The notes: a model not told the origin generated them from the letters alone. A DNA stretch of 16,354 bases from an uncultured Anaerolineaceae bacterium (GCA_938020565.1 CALIHP010000062.1:1-16354), one strand, 5' to 3'. Positions 1-8,848 are shown, counted from the first letter of the stretch. Numbers and translations are program-made.

Positions 1-100
1 ACTATAAACGAGATTTCTTCATTCGCTTTTCTTTTTCTCTAATTTGTAACGGATCTATGGTAATCCAGCAAAGGCTGGAAAATTGGCCCCACGAATACCC

Positions 101-129
101 TTGCCAAAACGCTGCTGCCCTGCTATACT
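101..129 (+). promoter_or_regulatory. Promoter of the giant FHA/Ig-like gene
   Basis: A -35 box TTGCCA (101-106) is separated by 17 bp from a -10 box TATACT (124-129). The -10 carries an extended TGC in front of it (121-123). The predicted start of transcription is near 136, leaving a leader of about 45 nt before the ATG at 181. The leader contains a purine-rich AAAGGTAGGGA stretch that can act as ribosome binding site. Further upstream only a small hairpin CCAGC-AAAG-GCTGG (65-78) without a T tract is visible, and no gene is seen in 1-100. Confidence 0.7.
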
Positions 130-180
130 ATGACTACCTTTAGGGAACAATCATATGGATTTATAGAAAGGTAGGGACGC

Positions 181-3100
181 ATGAATCTCCGTGTTCGTTT
201 GGAGAATGGGTGGGAGAAAGAAATCCGCTTGACGCAGCCCCTGACCTCATTCGGAACCCATGCGGGGTGCGACGTTCCGTTAGCAGGCCCGGATATTCTT
301 CCGCTTCATTTCCAGATAAAAAATCAGGACGGGCGATTCTCCCTGATTCCGTTTTCAGATCGACTCATCGTGACGCGTTCCGGAAAAGCGCTTCCTTTCG
401 CTCCGCGACGTGAAATACCGCTTTGTCCCGGCGATACGCTTCAGGTCGACAATACGCAGCTTTATCTTGAAGCTGAAAAGGCCGCTGTCGGGCGGCGTTT
501 TTCTTTAATTGCGGTGATCCCCGCGATCCTGCTCCTGGTTGGCGGCGCGGTTTGGGCGTTTTTTCTCAGGAATTACCGTTCTCCAAACGGCACGCCGGTT
601 TCGACTTTGATATCCGCAACAGCAGTCCCTTCGTTCTCGAAGACGGTTCCTTCAACTGCGACCGCTGCGGCGACGCGGCGGCCTGTTTCGCTTCGCCTCG
701 ACAGCGAGGAGACGGGGCCGAATACTTATCTATTAAAATGGGAGGTCGATGCTCCTGCGGACGCGCGTGTCCGTCTCGTTATCGGATCGGAAACGCAGTC
801 TCTCGATCCGGCTCGATTCCGGAGCGAACAAACGCTTCGACTTATCGCCGATACAGAAATTGAGCTGACGGCCGAGGACGGCACGGTCGAGAAATCGGAG
901 CGTCTCCGACTGAATTATCGCAAGCGCGACCCGCGGATCGCGAAGTTTATCGTCTGGCTGCAGAATACGGAAGGGATGGCTTCCGAAAAAATCGCCGAGC
1001 TCTTTCCGGATCGGAGAATCGAGGACGCGTATCGCGTTCAGGAATATCGAAATACAGCGCTGCCGGCGGGGGCGCGATTATTGATTGAATGGGACGTGCG
1101 GGACGCGGATTCCGTTACGATCTCGCCGCTTTCGGATAGCCTCCTGCCTCATACAGGGGCTTTTTCTTATCTTCCGACGCAGTCGGTTAATTTCAATTTG
1201 ACTGCTTTCAGCGATGGGACCCGGATCGACGCATCGATTCCGATCCGCATGGGAGCGACGGCCGGAGGCTCGTCCGGAAGCGGGGTTCAGTCTGCGCAAT
1301 CGCCGCAGCGGACGCCGGCTACGGCGAGGATGAAAATCGATTTTTTCAGCGCGAATCCGGCAGTGCTCGATCAAAGCGGTGAAACGACCGTAGCATGGTC
1401 CGTCAGCGGTCCGTATACGCAGATCCGGATCATTGACCAGGAACAGCGGCTTCTGGCGTTCGATTTACCGGCGGCGGGACTGCGGAGGCTCCCGATTACC
1501 GAAAATACGACGCTGATGCTGCAGGTCGAAAATGGAAGCGAGACAGCGGCGAAAACCGAAACGGTTCGAATCAGGGCGAATGGCGACGACGCGCTCCGGA
1601 CGGCGACGCTCAGTCTCCGGACGATCTTTCCGGATCTTCCTTCTTATACTGCGGGCGACCGGATTCAGGTCGGCGTTGCGTTCCAAGATATCCCCGTCAA
1701 TCAGTCTCCGCCGACGGGATCGATCCTGATCAGCGATGGAGTTTCGTCCTGCGTGATGACGCTGCCTCGGGAGACTTGTGAAATATTGCTTCGTGCGGAC
1801 GGCGAACGCGATTTCTCGATTCGTTACAGCGGCGATCGGACGTACCTTCCGACGGCCGCAGATTTTAACCTCACCGTTCTTCCGTTCGAGCGGAAGCCGG
1901 TCCGGCTGACGCTGTCGACATACCGGGGGCAGACGGTCTTTACTCCTGGCGAGAAAATCCGTCTTCAGGCTGAGATTCGGCCAGTTGACGCGACGGGAAC
2001 GCTTTTTTTCAGCGATGGGGCGCGGAACTGTCTGACGACGCTGCCGAAGAATACATGCGAATTGGCTGCGCCCGATCCGGGGAGCGCCGCCGTCAGCGTC
2101 CAGTACAGCGGGGATAGCGCATACCTGGACGCGCGTCAGGAAATTACACTGATCAGCTCGCCGATTGAGCCGAGCGCGACGGCGCCGCTGATTCGGACTG
2201 CGCTGTCGATTCGTCAGCTTTTTCCTGAAAAGAGCGAATATACCGTTGGCGACACGGTCGACGTGACGGTTTCGCTGACGAACGACGCCGGGCGCGAAGG
2301 CGCGTATCGGAACCGGGTCAGGGTCAGCGACGGTGTTTCTGAATGCACCTTCCTTCCCAATACGACGAATCATTGCTCGCTGCGGTTTACCCGGGCGCAG
2401 CTCGGTGAGTTGACGGCCTCATACGGCGGCGATGAGACGTTTTCCTCCGCGATTTCAGCACCGCTGCCGATAACGGTTCGCGCGGGATCCGCGTTGACGG
2501 AGACGCCCGAAGCCCCAGTGAAAATTGCGACCGCGCTGGCGATTACCCGGCTGTATCCCGATCGGAGCGTTTATACCGTCGGCGACACGATCGATGTTTA
2601 TATTTCGCTGACCAACGCGGCCGGGATCGACGATTCAATCGCGCGCCGGATCAGGATCAGCGACGGTATTTCCGACTGCACCGTGCAGCCGAATACGGCG
2701 AACCATTGTTCGCTGCGGCTGATGGCCGCGGGGGAGGGACGGCTGACAGCCGCTTTTCCGGGCGACGACCGGTTCCTTCCGTCGTCAGCCGACCGGGAAA
2801 TCAGTGTTCGTCCAGCGGCGAAAATTCAGACGCAGACGCAGATTCTGGCGATCGATCCGGCGAAGGATGCGTATGAACTGAATGAAACCGTTTTCGTTTC
2901 CGTTTCCGTCCGCCCGCATGACTCGTCCGGAGGGAAGTCGCCTTCCGGCACGGTCTCTTTACATGTCGGAAATCAGCGCTGCGAACTGATGGTCCCGGCG
3001 CAGTCTGGCTGTACGCTGACGCTCAGCGATCCGAACGCGACCGAAATGATCGCGGTTTACAGCGGCGACGATGATTTTGAACCGTCCGAATCCACGCCCC

Positions 3101-6100
3101 GCCCGATCCGTCTGCGCGTGATGGAAATGACGCTGGAACTGCTTGCGGAAAGCTATGGCGATGGCTGCGATCAGGGGATCGCCGATCTTTCATTGCCAGT
3201 ACCGATGCGTCCGATTCAAAATGGAGAAACAGTCACGCAGGGGTTCATTTTGGACGAACGGTTTCAAATCGGGAGGGGCTTCTATGTTGACGCTGCAGTT
3301 GAGCATCCGGCAGGGCTTTTTTCCGCGCCATGGGGAACGTTCAGCGCCAGACTTTGTTCCTCGATCGTTCCGGACCAATGTGTCGATACGGCCGATGTCT
3401 CCGCGTTTCCGGACGGAACGGGCGAAAACCGGCTTGCAGCGCGGCTGAAAATTCCGGCGCTGAAACTCGCCGGACGCTGCGAGCTGACCGTAACGTTTAC
3501 CGCTTCCGATCCAGCGCTGGGACGAATCCGGACGCGCGCGGAAGTCGACGCGATTCAGCTTGGGAACCTGATTCTCGTTCCTGCGGAGGGCGTTATCGAT
3601 TGGCCTGGAAATCGGGTCCGGTGGGACGACAGGATCCCCGCGCCGGACAGGGACCAGACTTTCCGCTTTAACCTGTTTCTGGTTCGCGATCGATTGAACC
3701 GCTGCGCGGTCCCGCTCGACGAATCGTTCCCGGCGCCTTCGTTTCAGATGATCGATGTGTCCGTTTCCGAGGGCGTCCCCGGCGCGGCTGGCCCGGACGC
3801 AGCCTGGCAGGCGGCGATTCGCGATCAAGGCGTTCCTGAGAACGACTTGCGCCGTATGCAGCCGAACCGGATGAATTGGTATGGCGACCGCTGCCACGCG
3901 GTGATCGCGGACGGCTCATGGCGAATAGACTGCCAGCAGGTGGGACTGACCGAGCCCAGCCGGCTGACGTTTTCGGGTGGGATTGACGATCCGAATTATC
4001 AGGCGTCCGCAGAGGCTGAATTTCCGATCGACGTTGGTTTGAAGAAGTATGCCGTGACGATTATCCCGTCGGCGGGCTGGAATGCGCTGGCGCCGGGCGA
4101 GGTCTATTGGCTTAACGCTGCAGGGGCGGATTTCAACGTTTGGGCCGGACGCGACTGCGCCGATCCGACGACGCGGGGGTACCAGACTTCCAATACGCGG
4201 ATCCCTGAGAACCGGCGCCTGACGGTTCGAGCGAAGCTGCTTTCGCGGGCGCGATCGACAGAGCTTGAATTGGCCGGCGCAGAGGGAGCACTTTCGCTTG
4301 AACGTGGAAGTGGGACCGCTTGGGAATATCTGAGTACCTATCAGGGCGTTTGCGGATCGTGTACGCCGAAAGTGATGATGGATTTCGACTGGATCGTAAA
4401 CGAAGGATGCGCCGAGGAGGGCGGTGCGGTCCGAATCCTTCAGCCGGATGGGAAGCTGTTCGGTGGACAGCTCTGCGAAAATAACGAATATAAGCAGATC
4501 GGTACCCGATCTGATTTTTGCCAGCTGCGGTTCGGTCAGGTTGGAACGATCCATTTCAGGCTCGAAGAATCCGAGACGCAGCTCGAAGCGCGGACCGAGT
4601 TCGTCCCTGGCCGGGATCGGGGAACCGCGGTCGAGGCAGGCGCGGGCCTGACGGATTTCGATCGAACGGGATGGACTGAGACAGAGATCGCGCCGTTCCG
4701 ACCGGAAATCGCTTTGATCGGGGTGCAGGGACAGATCGCGGAATTGCGCGTAGGCGAGGTCGCGCGGTTTCGAATCGGATTGGCCCGTCCGATCGCCAGC
4801 AGTGAAACCGTTCGGGTCGAGCTTCCGGCGATCGTTCAGCGGGAAGCGCTGGATTTGGCGACATCGAGCTGCGTCGGTTGGTTCAATGAGGATGGGACGG
4901 CATGGATCATTCCCGGTTCGGCCTTTATTCCTGAGGCGGATTTGGCGGGTGGCTTTGCCGCGGAATGCAGTTTGACGTTTCGGCAGTCGTCCGAAACGCG
5001 GGAGCGTCCGATTTTTCGTGTGGTTACGCCTGATCAGGAGGCTTTTGAATGGACTGGGTTCCCGGGCGCGATCGGGAAGCGAACGGTATCGCTGACGCCC
5101 TCGCTTCGGCTGGTTCTCGCGGGGGACGACGGTGCGCCGGACCGTGAAGCGCTGAATAACGGGCGGGCCGAGCGACTTTATCCGGACGACGAGCTTTCGG
5201 AATCCGGGCGGGAACCGTTAGCCCGTTATTGGCTCCGTGTCCTGATTGGGGATGAGCGTGGCGATGCTGTCTCGCTTCTCCCTGGGGAGGCGGTCCGCGT
5301 CGAATCTTCGTTTTTCGCGGCATTGGAACGGGTTGGCGGTTTGGATTCATGCTGGACGCAAACCGACAGTTCAGCTTTTGAAATTTCGGATAGCGGGTTA
5401 TCCTGCGGGTTCATCATTCCGCCAGCGGGGTTGACTAACGCTGATCTGGGTTCGGTCCAGGTCTCGCTTCGATCGTTCAGGTTTGAAGGCTCCGCTTCAT
5501 TCGCGATCTCGGGAACCGCGCTGGATCCGGAAACGGTTTCGATTGGCGTCCGCCTTCCGGAGAGGCGGGTCGCCGGGGAACCAAGTCAGATTACGTTCAT
5601 CCGGACCGCGGAACTGTCCGGGTATGCCAGGGCGTGGCTCGCGCGTCATTCCGCCGGCCTGATTCAGTTGGACGGAGAGCCCGGATCAGCCGGAACCTGC
5701 GCGCAGGGAATGAACTTTGATGAAAGCGGGACGGCGAGCTGTGAGGTTTTGGAGGGCATGCCGGACGCCGAGGCGGAACCGCTGTCGCTTCGACTGAATG
5801 CAGCCATGGAGAGCGAAGCGATTCGGCTGTCTTTCGTTAACGCGGATACCGGCGAGTCGCTAACGACGCTGGCGCTGCCGCGGGTTGAGGCGGCTGCGCT
5901 TTCGCTTGAAATCGGTGCGGCCGGACTTGGCGATCCAATTTCAGTTGGAGCCGATGCGCTCTTTACGTTCCGTGTCAGTCCGGTTCCGTTCCGTATCGCG
6001 ACCGACGAAGGGCTGGATGAAATCGTTTGGATCGATGCGCCGGGATTTCAAGCCCCCGACGCAGAGGGAACCTGTTCCGATCTGGACGGTATTCCCTGGA

Positions 6101-7293
6101 CGGCGTCCGGAGAAGGCGCGTGGGAAAAAAGCTGCGGCGTGCGCTGGACGAGCGTACGTGCGTTAACGGACGTCGAGCGTGAGATTCGGATGACGCTTCA
6201 GGACGCGCGGTTTATTTCTGCGGACGGCGCGGCGGTTTTTCATCTTCCCGCCGAAGTCGCTAAACGGACGGTGATGCTGTCGTCGGATGGGGTTATCCCT
6301 GCGGTTCGATTCAGCGGAGAGCCGCTGCGCTGGCGAATTTATATCGAAAGTGAGGGGATCCCTGTTCTATCCGGGTCATTGAAGGCGACTGCGAACGGAA
6401 CTTTTCCGTTCGACTGTGAAGCGGAGGCGGAACCGGGCTGGGCTGAATGTGTCCTGAACGAGGCGATCCCCGGCGATTCGGTCCAGCTTCGCGCTGAGTT
6501 CTCCGGCGGCGAGCTTTATTCGGACGCGGCGATCGAGAGTCCCCCGATCCCCCAGCGGCGGTACCCGTTGTCCGCAGAAAAAGCGTTCGGGGAAATAGAT
6601 AACTTTGCGCCGTACATGATCATTTTGCCGGACCTTCCCCCAGAAGATAGCGTTCCGGTTTTGGCGGAAAACGGACGTGCTTTTCTGGATCGTGCCTTTT
6701 TCGATGCACCTCAGATCTGGGATGCGTCGCTGCTGCCGGCCGCTGACTTGAGCGAGAGCTGCGCGGCGGCGCCGGACGAAGGGTTGATTCTTGAAGCGAT
6801 TCTGGAAACGCGCGCTGGCGAACAGCGTTTATCGTTCCCCTGCGTGGGAACGGCCGTGTTCGCGGACGGGATTACGTGCGAAAGCGATTGGGCTTCGGCG
6901 GCGGAGTTCGATCCGAAGATGGTTCGGTCGCTGTCATCGCTGACGCTTCGATTCGCCGGCGACGAATGCTTCGCGCCGTTCGAACTGGCGTATTTGGACG
7001 AACCGCTTTTGGTGGCGGATATTGTCACAAGCGAAACGTCGCTGACTGCCGATGGATTTGAGCTCGCGATCGATCCGATCGCCGATTGGGAATCGCTGAC
7101 GGTGTACTGTGATCAGCCGGATATGCCGATGCGCTGTCGTGTAGACGGGGCGGAATCTGACTGCTGGGGTCTGGCCGCGCCGCTGCCGTTGGCGAATTCG
7201 ACGCTGAAAATCGAGGCCGACGAAGCGGTCGCGCCGGATTGCCGATGGCTTGGAACCGATCGTTCCGGGCGGACGTTCCTCGGCGTTCCCTGA
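181..7293 (+). CDS. Giant membrane-anchored protein with FHA-like domain and multiple Ig-like modules
   Basis: The product has 2370 residues. Residues 1-97 resemble a forkhead-associated (FHA) beta sandwich: a FGTHAGCDVPL strand, then ILPLHFQI, then a GDTLQV strand. The usual GR arginine and the Ser of the SxxH motif are replaced (GT and LPLH), so phosphothreonine binding may be lost. A hydrophobic segment at about 107-129 is a likely uncleaved signal anchor, followed by an S/T/A/P-rich linker (about 134-168). Then come irregular beta-rich Ig-like domains (about 169-465), five tandem Ig-like group 3 repeats (about 476-980) each with a YSGD-like motif and a Cys pair, and a long C-terminal part (about 985-2370) of further Cys-containing beta-rich modules that I cannot assign to a family. 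No LPXTG motif, SLH domain or C-terminal anchor is seen. Topology is inferred: FHA inside, the rest outside. A surface or adhesion role is plausible but not demonstrated. It is transcribed alone from the promoter at 101-129. ATG start at 181. Confidence 0.9.
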   Translation: MNLRVRLENGWEKEIRLTQPLTSFGTHAGCDVPLAGPDILPLHFQIKNQDGRFSLIPFSDRLIVTRSGKALPFAPRREIPLCPGDTLQVDNTQLYLEAEKAAVGRRFSLIAVIPAILLLVGGAVWAFFLRNYRSPNGTPVSTLISATAVPSFSKTVPSTATAAATRRPVSLRLDSEETGPNTYLLKWEVDAPADARVRLVIGSETQSLDPARFRSEQTLRLIADTEIELTAEDGTVEKSERLRLNYRKRDPRIAKFIVWLQNTEGMASEKIAELFPDRRIEDAYRVQEYRNTALPAGARLLIEWDVRDADSVTISPLSDSLLPHTGAFSYLPTQSVNFNLTAFSDGTRIDASIPIRMGATAGGSSGSGVQSAQSPQRTPATARMKIDFFSANPAVLDQSGETTVAWSVSGPYTQIRIIDQEQRLLAFDLPAAGLRRLPITENTTLMLQVENGSETAAKTETVRIRANGDDALRTATLSLRTIFPDLPSYTAGDRIQVGVAFQDIPVNQSPPTGSILISDGVSSCVMTLPRETCEILLRADGERDFSIRYSGDRTYLPTAADFNLTVLPFERKPVRLTLSTYRGQTVFTPGEKIRLQAEIRPVDATGTLFFSDGARNCLTTLPKNTCELAAPDPGSAAVSVQYSGDSAYLDARQEITLISSPIEPSATAPLIRTALSIRQLFPEKSEYTVGDTVDVTVSLTNDAGREGAYRNRVRVSDGVSECTFLPNTTNHCSLRFTRAQLGELTASYGGDETFSSAISAPLPITVRAGSALTETPEAPVKIATALAITRLYPDRSVYTVGDTIDVYISLTNAAGIDDSIARRIRISDGISDCTVQPNTANHCSLRLMAAGEGRLTAAFPGDDRFLPSSADREISVRPAAKIQTQTQILAIDPAKDAYELNETVFVSVSVRPHDSSGGKSPSGTVSLHVGNQRCELMVPAQSGCTLTLSDPNATEMIAVYSGDDDFEPSESTPRPIRLRVMEMTLELLAESYGDGCDQGIADLSLPVPMRPIQNGETVTQGFILDERFQIGRGFYVDAAVEHPAGLFSAPWGTFSARLCSSIVPDQCVDTADVSAFPDGTGENRLAARLKIPALKLAGRCELTVTFTASDPALGRIRTRAEVDAIQLGNLILVPAEGVIDWPGNRVRWDDRIPAPDRDQTFRFNLFLVRDRLNRCAVPLDESFPAPSFQMIDVSVSEGVPGAAGPDAAWQAAIRDQGVPENDLRRMQPNRMNWYGDRCHAVIADGSWRIDCQQVGLTEPSRLTFSGGIDDPNYQASAEAEFPIDVGLKKYAVTIIPSAGWNALAPGEVYWLNAAGADFNVWAGRDCADPTTRGYQTSNTRIPENRRLTVRAKLLSRARSTELELAGAEGALSLERGSGTAWEYLSTYQGVCGSCTPKVMMDFDWIVNEGCAEEGGAVRILQPDGKLFGGQLCENNEYKQIGTRSDFCQLRFGQVGTIHFRLEESETQLEARTEFVPGRDRGTAVEAGAGLTDFDRTGWTETEIAPFRPEIALIGVQGQIAELRVGEVARFRIGLARPIASSETVRVELPAIVQREALDLATSSCVGWFNEDGTAWIIPGSAFIPEADLAGGFAAECSLTFRQSSETRERPIFRVVTPDQEAFEWTGFPGAIGKRTVSLTPSLRLVLAGDDGAPDREALNNGRAERLYPDDELSESGREPLARYWLRVLIGDERGDAVSLLPGEAVRVESSFFAALERVGGLDSCWTQTDSSAFEISDSGLSCGFIIPPAGLTNADLGSVQVSLRSFRFEGSASFAISGTALDPETVSIGVRLPERRVAGEPSQITFIRTAELSGYARAWLARHSAGLIQLDGEPGSAGTCAQGMNFDESGTASCEVLEGMPDAEAEPLSLRLNAAMESEAIRLSFVNADTGESLTTLALPRVEAAALSLEIGAAGLGDPISVGADALFTFRVSPVPFRIATDEGLDEIVWIDAPGFQAPDAEGTCSDLDGIPWTASGEGAWEKSCGVRWTSVRALTDVEREIRMTLQDARFISADGAAVFHLPAEVAKRTVMLSSDGVIPAVRFSGEPLRWRIYIESEGIPVLSGSLKATANGTFPFDCEAEAEPGWAECVLNEAIPGDSVQLRAEFSGGELYSDAAIESPPIPQRRYPLSAEKAFGEIDNFAPYMIILPDLPPEDSVPVLAENGRAFLDRAFFDAPQIWDASLLPAADLSESCAAAPDEGLILEAILETRAGEQRLSFPCVGTAVFADGITCESDWASAAEFDPKMVRSLSSLTLRFAGDECFAPFELAYLDEPLLVADIVTSETSLTADGFELAIDPIADWESLTVYCDQPDMPMRCRVDGAESDCWGLAAPLPLANSTLKIEADEAVAPDCRWLGTDRSGRTFLGVP
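1606..3120 (+). repeat. Five tandem Ig-like (group 3) repeats inside the giant gene
   Basis: Each unit is about 90-105 codons. It opens with a strand motif such as YTVGD or YTAGD, has a central (I/V)SDG motif followed by two Cys about 8-11 residues apart, and closes with YSGD, YGGD or FPGD plus a strand ending in I-x-V. Approximate units are 1606-1890, 1891-2165, 2185-2490, 2530-2815 and 2830-3120. Units 3 and 4 are the most alike (YTVGDT, SLTN, NHCSLR shared in order), suggesting a late duplication. The paired cysteines fit disulfides in an extracytoplasmic domain. The family name (bacterial Ig-like domain, group 3) is by motif recall. Confidence 0.75.
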
Positions 7294-7337
7294 GAAAACC
7301 GGCAGGCGTGGAAATCGGAACGGCGCTGGGATTCTCA

Positions 7338-7376
7338 GGCAAAGGACGATCCAGAGAGTATGGCTCCTTTTTTGCC
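7338..7376 (+). terminator. Possible imperfect terminator after the giant gene
   Basis: GGCAAAGGA (7338-7346) can pair with TCC plus TTTGCC (7365-7367 and 7371-7376) if three T residues bulge out. The six-T run 7368-7373 lies inside the stem rather than after it, so this is a poor intrinsic terminator. A second weak hairpin CTGAC-GACAG-GTCAG (7409-7423) followed by TTT lies downstream. The rest of the 200-nt gap to the tetR promoter shows nothing recognisable. Confidence 0.25.
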
Positions 7377-7493
7377 GTCTATCATAACAAACCTGTGATT
7401 TCTTATGGCTGACGACAGGTCAGTTTCCAAGATTCTTCTTTAAGACAATATTACAGACTATTCACATGCCGATGATAATTTTCGGGCGGTAGC

Positions 7494-7522
7494 TTGACGC
7501 CAGGCTTGGATTCATATATAAT
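7494..7522 (+). promoter_or_regulatory. Consensus promoter of the TetR-family gene
   Basis: TTGACG (7494-7499), a 17-bp spacer and a perfect TATAAT (7517-7522). The predicted transcription start is around 7529, which places it inside the palindromic operator at 7520-7537. A repressor bound there would block this promoter. Confidence 0.85.
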
Positions 7523-7537
7523 GAACATCGTTCAATT
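7520..7537 (+). promoter_or_regulatory. Operator O1, TetR-type palindrome over the -10 and start site
   Basis: The 18-bp box contains TGAAC-ATC-GTTCA (7522-7534) with AT flanks. It overlaps the last three bases of the -10 box and extends across the expected start site. An almost identical box (16 of 18 positions, differing only in the centre) lies at 8151-8168. The pairing of two such boxes around a tetR gene is the usual sign of autoregulation plus control of the next gene. Confidence 0.8.
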
Positions 7538-7554
7538 TGAAAAGAGGCTTACCG

Positions 7555-8112
7555 TTGAACGTAGCGGTCACGTCGAAAGAAGAGATTCTGCGGAATGCCT
7601 GCGCGATTGTCGAGAAAGAAGGCCTGCCCGGGCTGAGTATGCGCCGTGTCGCCGAGTCCTGCGGCGTTGCGCTTGGGTCGCTGTATAACTATTTTGATTC
7701 GAAGGATGCGCTGCTGGCTGCGACCGTGGAGAGCGTCTGGCGCGATATTTTTCCACCGCGCGCGGAAGGCGAGGCGTCGCTTTCGTTTCGCGAATTTGTC
7801 GCGGCTTTGTATTATCAGGCTCAGACCGGCGCGCGGCGCTATCCCGGTTTTTTCCGTGGACACGCTTTTGTTTTTGCCGGGACGGCGAAGTTGAATGCAC
7901 AGGCAGTGATGAACCGGACGCTTGACGCGTTCAAACGGCGGCTGCTGGCCCGGTTGAACGCTGATCCGGAGGTGCGGGCCGGGAATTTTTCAGCATCGTT
8001 TACGCGAGAGGCATTCGTCGAATTTGTCTTTGATTCGTTCCTGTTTACGCTATCGCAGGGAAAGCCGGTACAGGTTCTTCTCGACGTGATTACCCGCACG
8101 ATTTATCGTTAA
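7555..8112 (+). CDS. TetR/AcrR-family transcriptional repressor
   Basis: The protein has 185 residues from the TTG at 7555. The N-terminal helix-turn-helix is typical: LSMRRVAESCGVALGSLYNYF followed by SKDALL. The remaining helices form the variable ligand and dimer domain, which gives no hint of the ligand. I chose the TTG at 7555 because AGAGG (7543-7547) sits 7 nt upstream; a TTG at 7537 is in frame but would leave only about 8 nt of leader and no ribosome binding site. The gene is probably autorepressed through O1 and, through O2 (8151-8168), also controls the membrane protein gene that starts 67 bp after its stop. The likely inducer is a small hydrophobic compound, as for many TetR proteins, but that is inference. 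Confidence 0.9.
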   Translation: MNVAVTSKEEILRNACAIVEKEGLPGLSMRRVAESCGVALGSLYNYFDSKDALLAATVESVWRDIFPPRAEGEASLSFREFVAALYYQAQTGARRYPGFFRGHAFVFAGTAKLNAQAVMNRTLDAFKRRLLARLNADPEVRAGNFSASFTREAFVEFVFDSFLFTLSQGKPVQVLLDVITRTIYR

Positions 8113-8118
8113 CGAAAC

Positions 8119-8141
8119 CCCGCGCAAAAGCGGGCTATTTT
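8119..8141 (+). terminator. Weak hairpin with T-rich tail after the TetR gene
   Basis: CCCGC (8119-8123), a 6-nt loop GCAAAA, and GCGGG (8130-8134) followed by CTATTTT. With a stem of only 5 bp it may terminate part of the transcripts and let the rest run into the membrane protein gene. Confidence 0.4.
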
Positions 8142-8150
8142 ATGGACCAA

Positions 8151-8168
8151 AATGAACACTGTTCAATT
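8151..8168 (+). promoter_or_regulatory. Operator O2, second copy of the TetR palindrome
   Basis: TGAAC-ACT-GTTCA (8153-8165) has the same AT flanks as O1. It ends just before the ribosome binding site of the gene starting at 8180. I see no convincing -10/-35 pair placed around it, so it may cover an unrecognised promoter or act as a roadblock to transcription from the tetR promoter. Confidence 0.75.
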
Positions 8169-8179
8169 CAGGGGAAACT

Positions 8180-8848
8180 ATGCAAGCTATTTTTGAAACT
8201 GTTTTTGACGCCGCTTATTTGTTGACTGTCCTTCTGATCGGGATCCGGATGCTTTGGAGCTCCCACGGTGTCCGGATATTTCAGCTGTTTGGGGCGATGG
8301 CGATTGTACTGGGCGCGGGGGACGCGTTTCATTTAATCCCCCGGGCGATTGCGCTCTGTACGACGGGTTTATCTTCGTATACGGTGACGCTTGGGATTGG
8401 GAAAATGATTACGTCGGTTACGATGACGGTGTTCTATATCCTGCTTTATTGTGTTTGGCGCGCCCGGTACGATGTCAAAGGGCGGGATGGGTATACGGCC
8501 GCGATCGCTGTGCTCGCTGCGATTCGAATTGCTCTTTGTCTCATGCCGCAGAATGGGTGGACAAGCGCGACCCCATCGCTAGCCTGGGGTGTTTTCCGGA
8601 ATATACCGTTTACGATCATGGGCATTTTGATTGTCGGCTTGTTTTATCGGAGCGCGAAAAAGCGGACGGATATGGCGTTCCGGAGGATGTGGCTGACGAT
8701 CGTGATCAGTTTCGCCTGTTATCTTCCGGTTGTCCTGTTCGCGGATCGGTTCGCCTGGGTCGGCTTTTTGATGATCCCGAAGACGCTCGCCTACGTTTGG
8801 ACGGTCCTGATTGGTTATCGTGCAATGCGAAATGAGGCGGCCGGATAG
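8180..8848 (+). CDS. Seven-helix membrane protein of unknown function, TetR-linked
   Basis: The protein has 222 residues with about seven predicted membrane segments (near 8-24, 33-52, 72-92, 104-121, 138-156, 170-187, 193-212). The second segment ends in GDAFHLIPR (47-55), a charged and polar motif inside or at the edge of the membrane that looks functionally important. I recall similar uncharacterised proteins with this motif in Firmicutes, but no function is known to me. AGGGG (8170-8174) lies 5 nt before the ATG. The operator O2 directly upstream indicates control by the TetR-family protein, so the product probably handles or senses a membrane-active compound. That is inference. The downstream neighbour is convergent, with a 39-nt gap. 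Confidence 0.85.
   Translation: MQAIFETVFDAAYLLTVLLIGIRMLWSSHGVRIFQLFGAMAIVLGAGDAFHLIPRAIALCTTGLSSYTVTLGIGKMITSVTMTVFYILLYCVWRARYDVKGRDGYTAAIAVLAAIRIALCLMPQNGWTSATPSLAWGVFRNIPFTIMGILIVGLFYRSAKKRTDMAFRRMWLTIVISFACYLPVVLFADRFAWVGFLMIPKTLAYVWTVLIGYRAMRNEAAG

Noticed and set aside
65..78. Hairpin CCAGC-AAAG-GCTGG as terminator of an upstream gene
   Set aside because: A 5-bp stem without a T tract on either strand.
1465..2373. A 302-codon antisense open frame under the giant gene
   Set aside because: Its product is Arg/Pro-rich low-complexity sequence, as expected from reading a GC-rich gene backwards, and it overlaps the clearly real Ig-like repeats.
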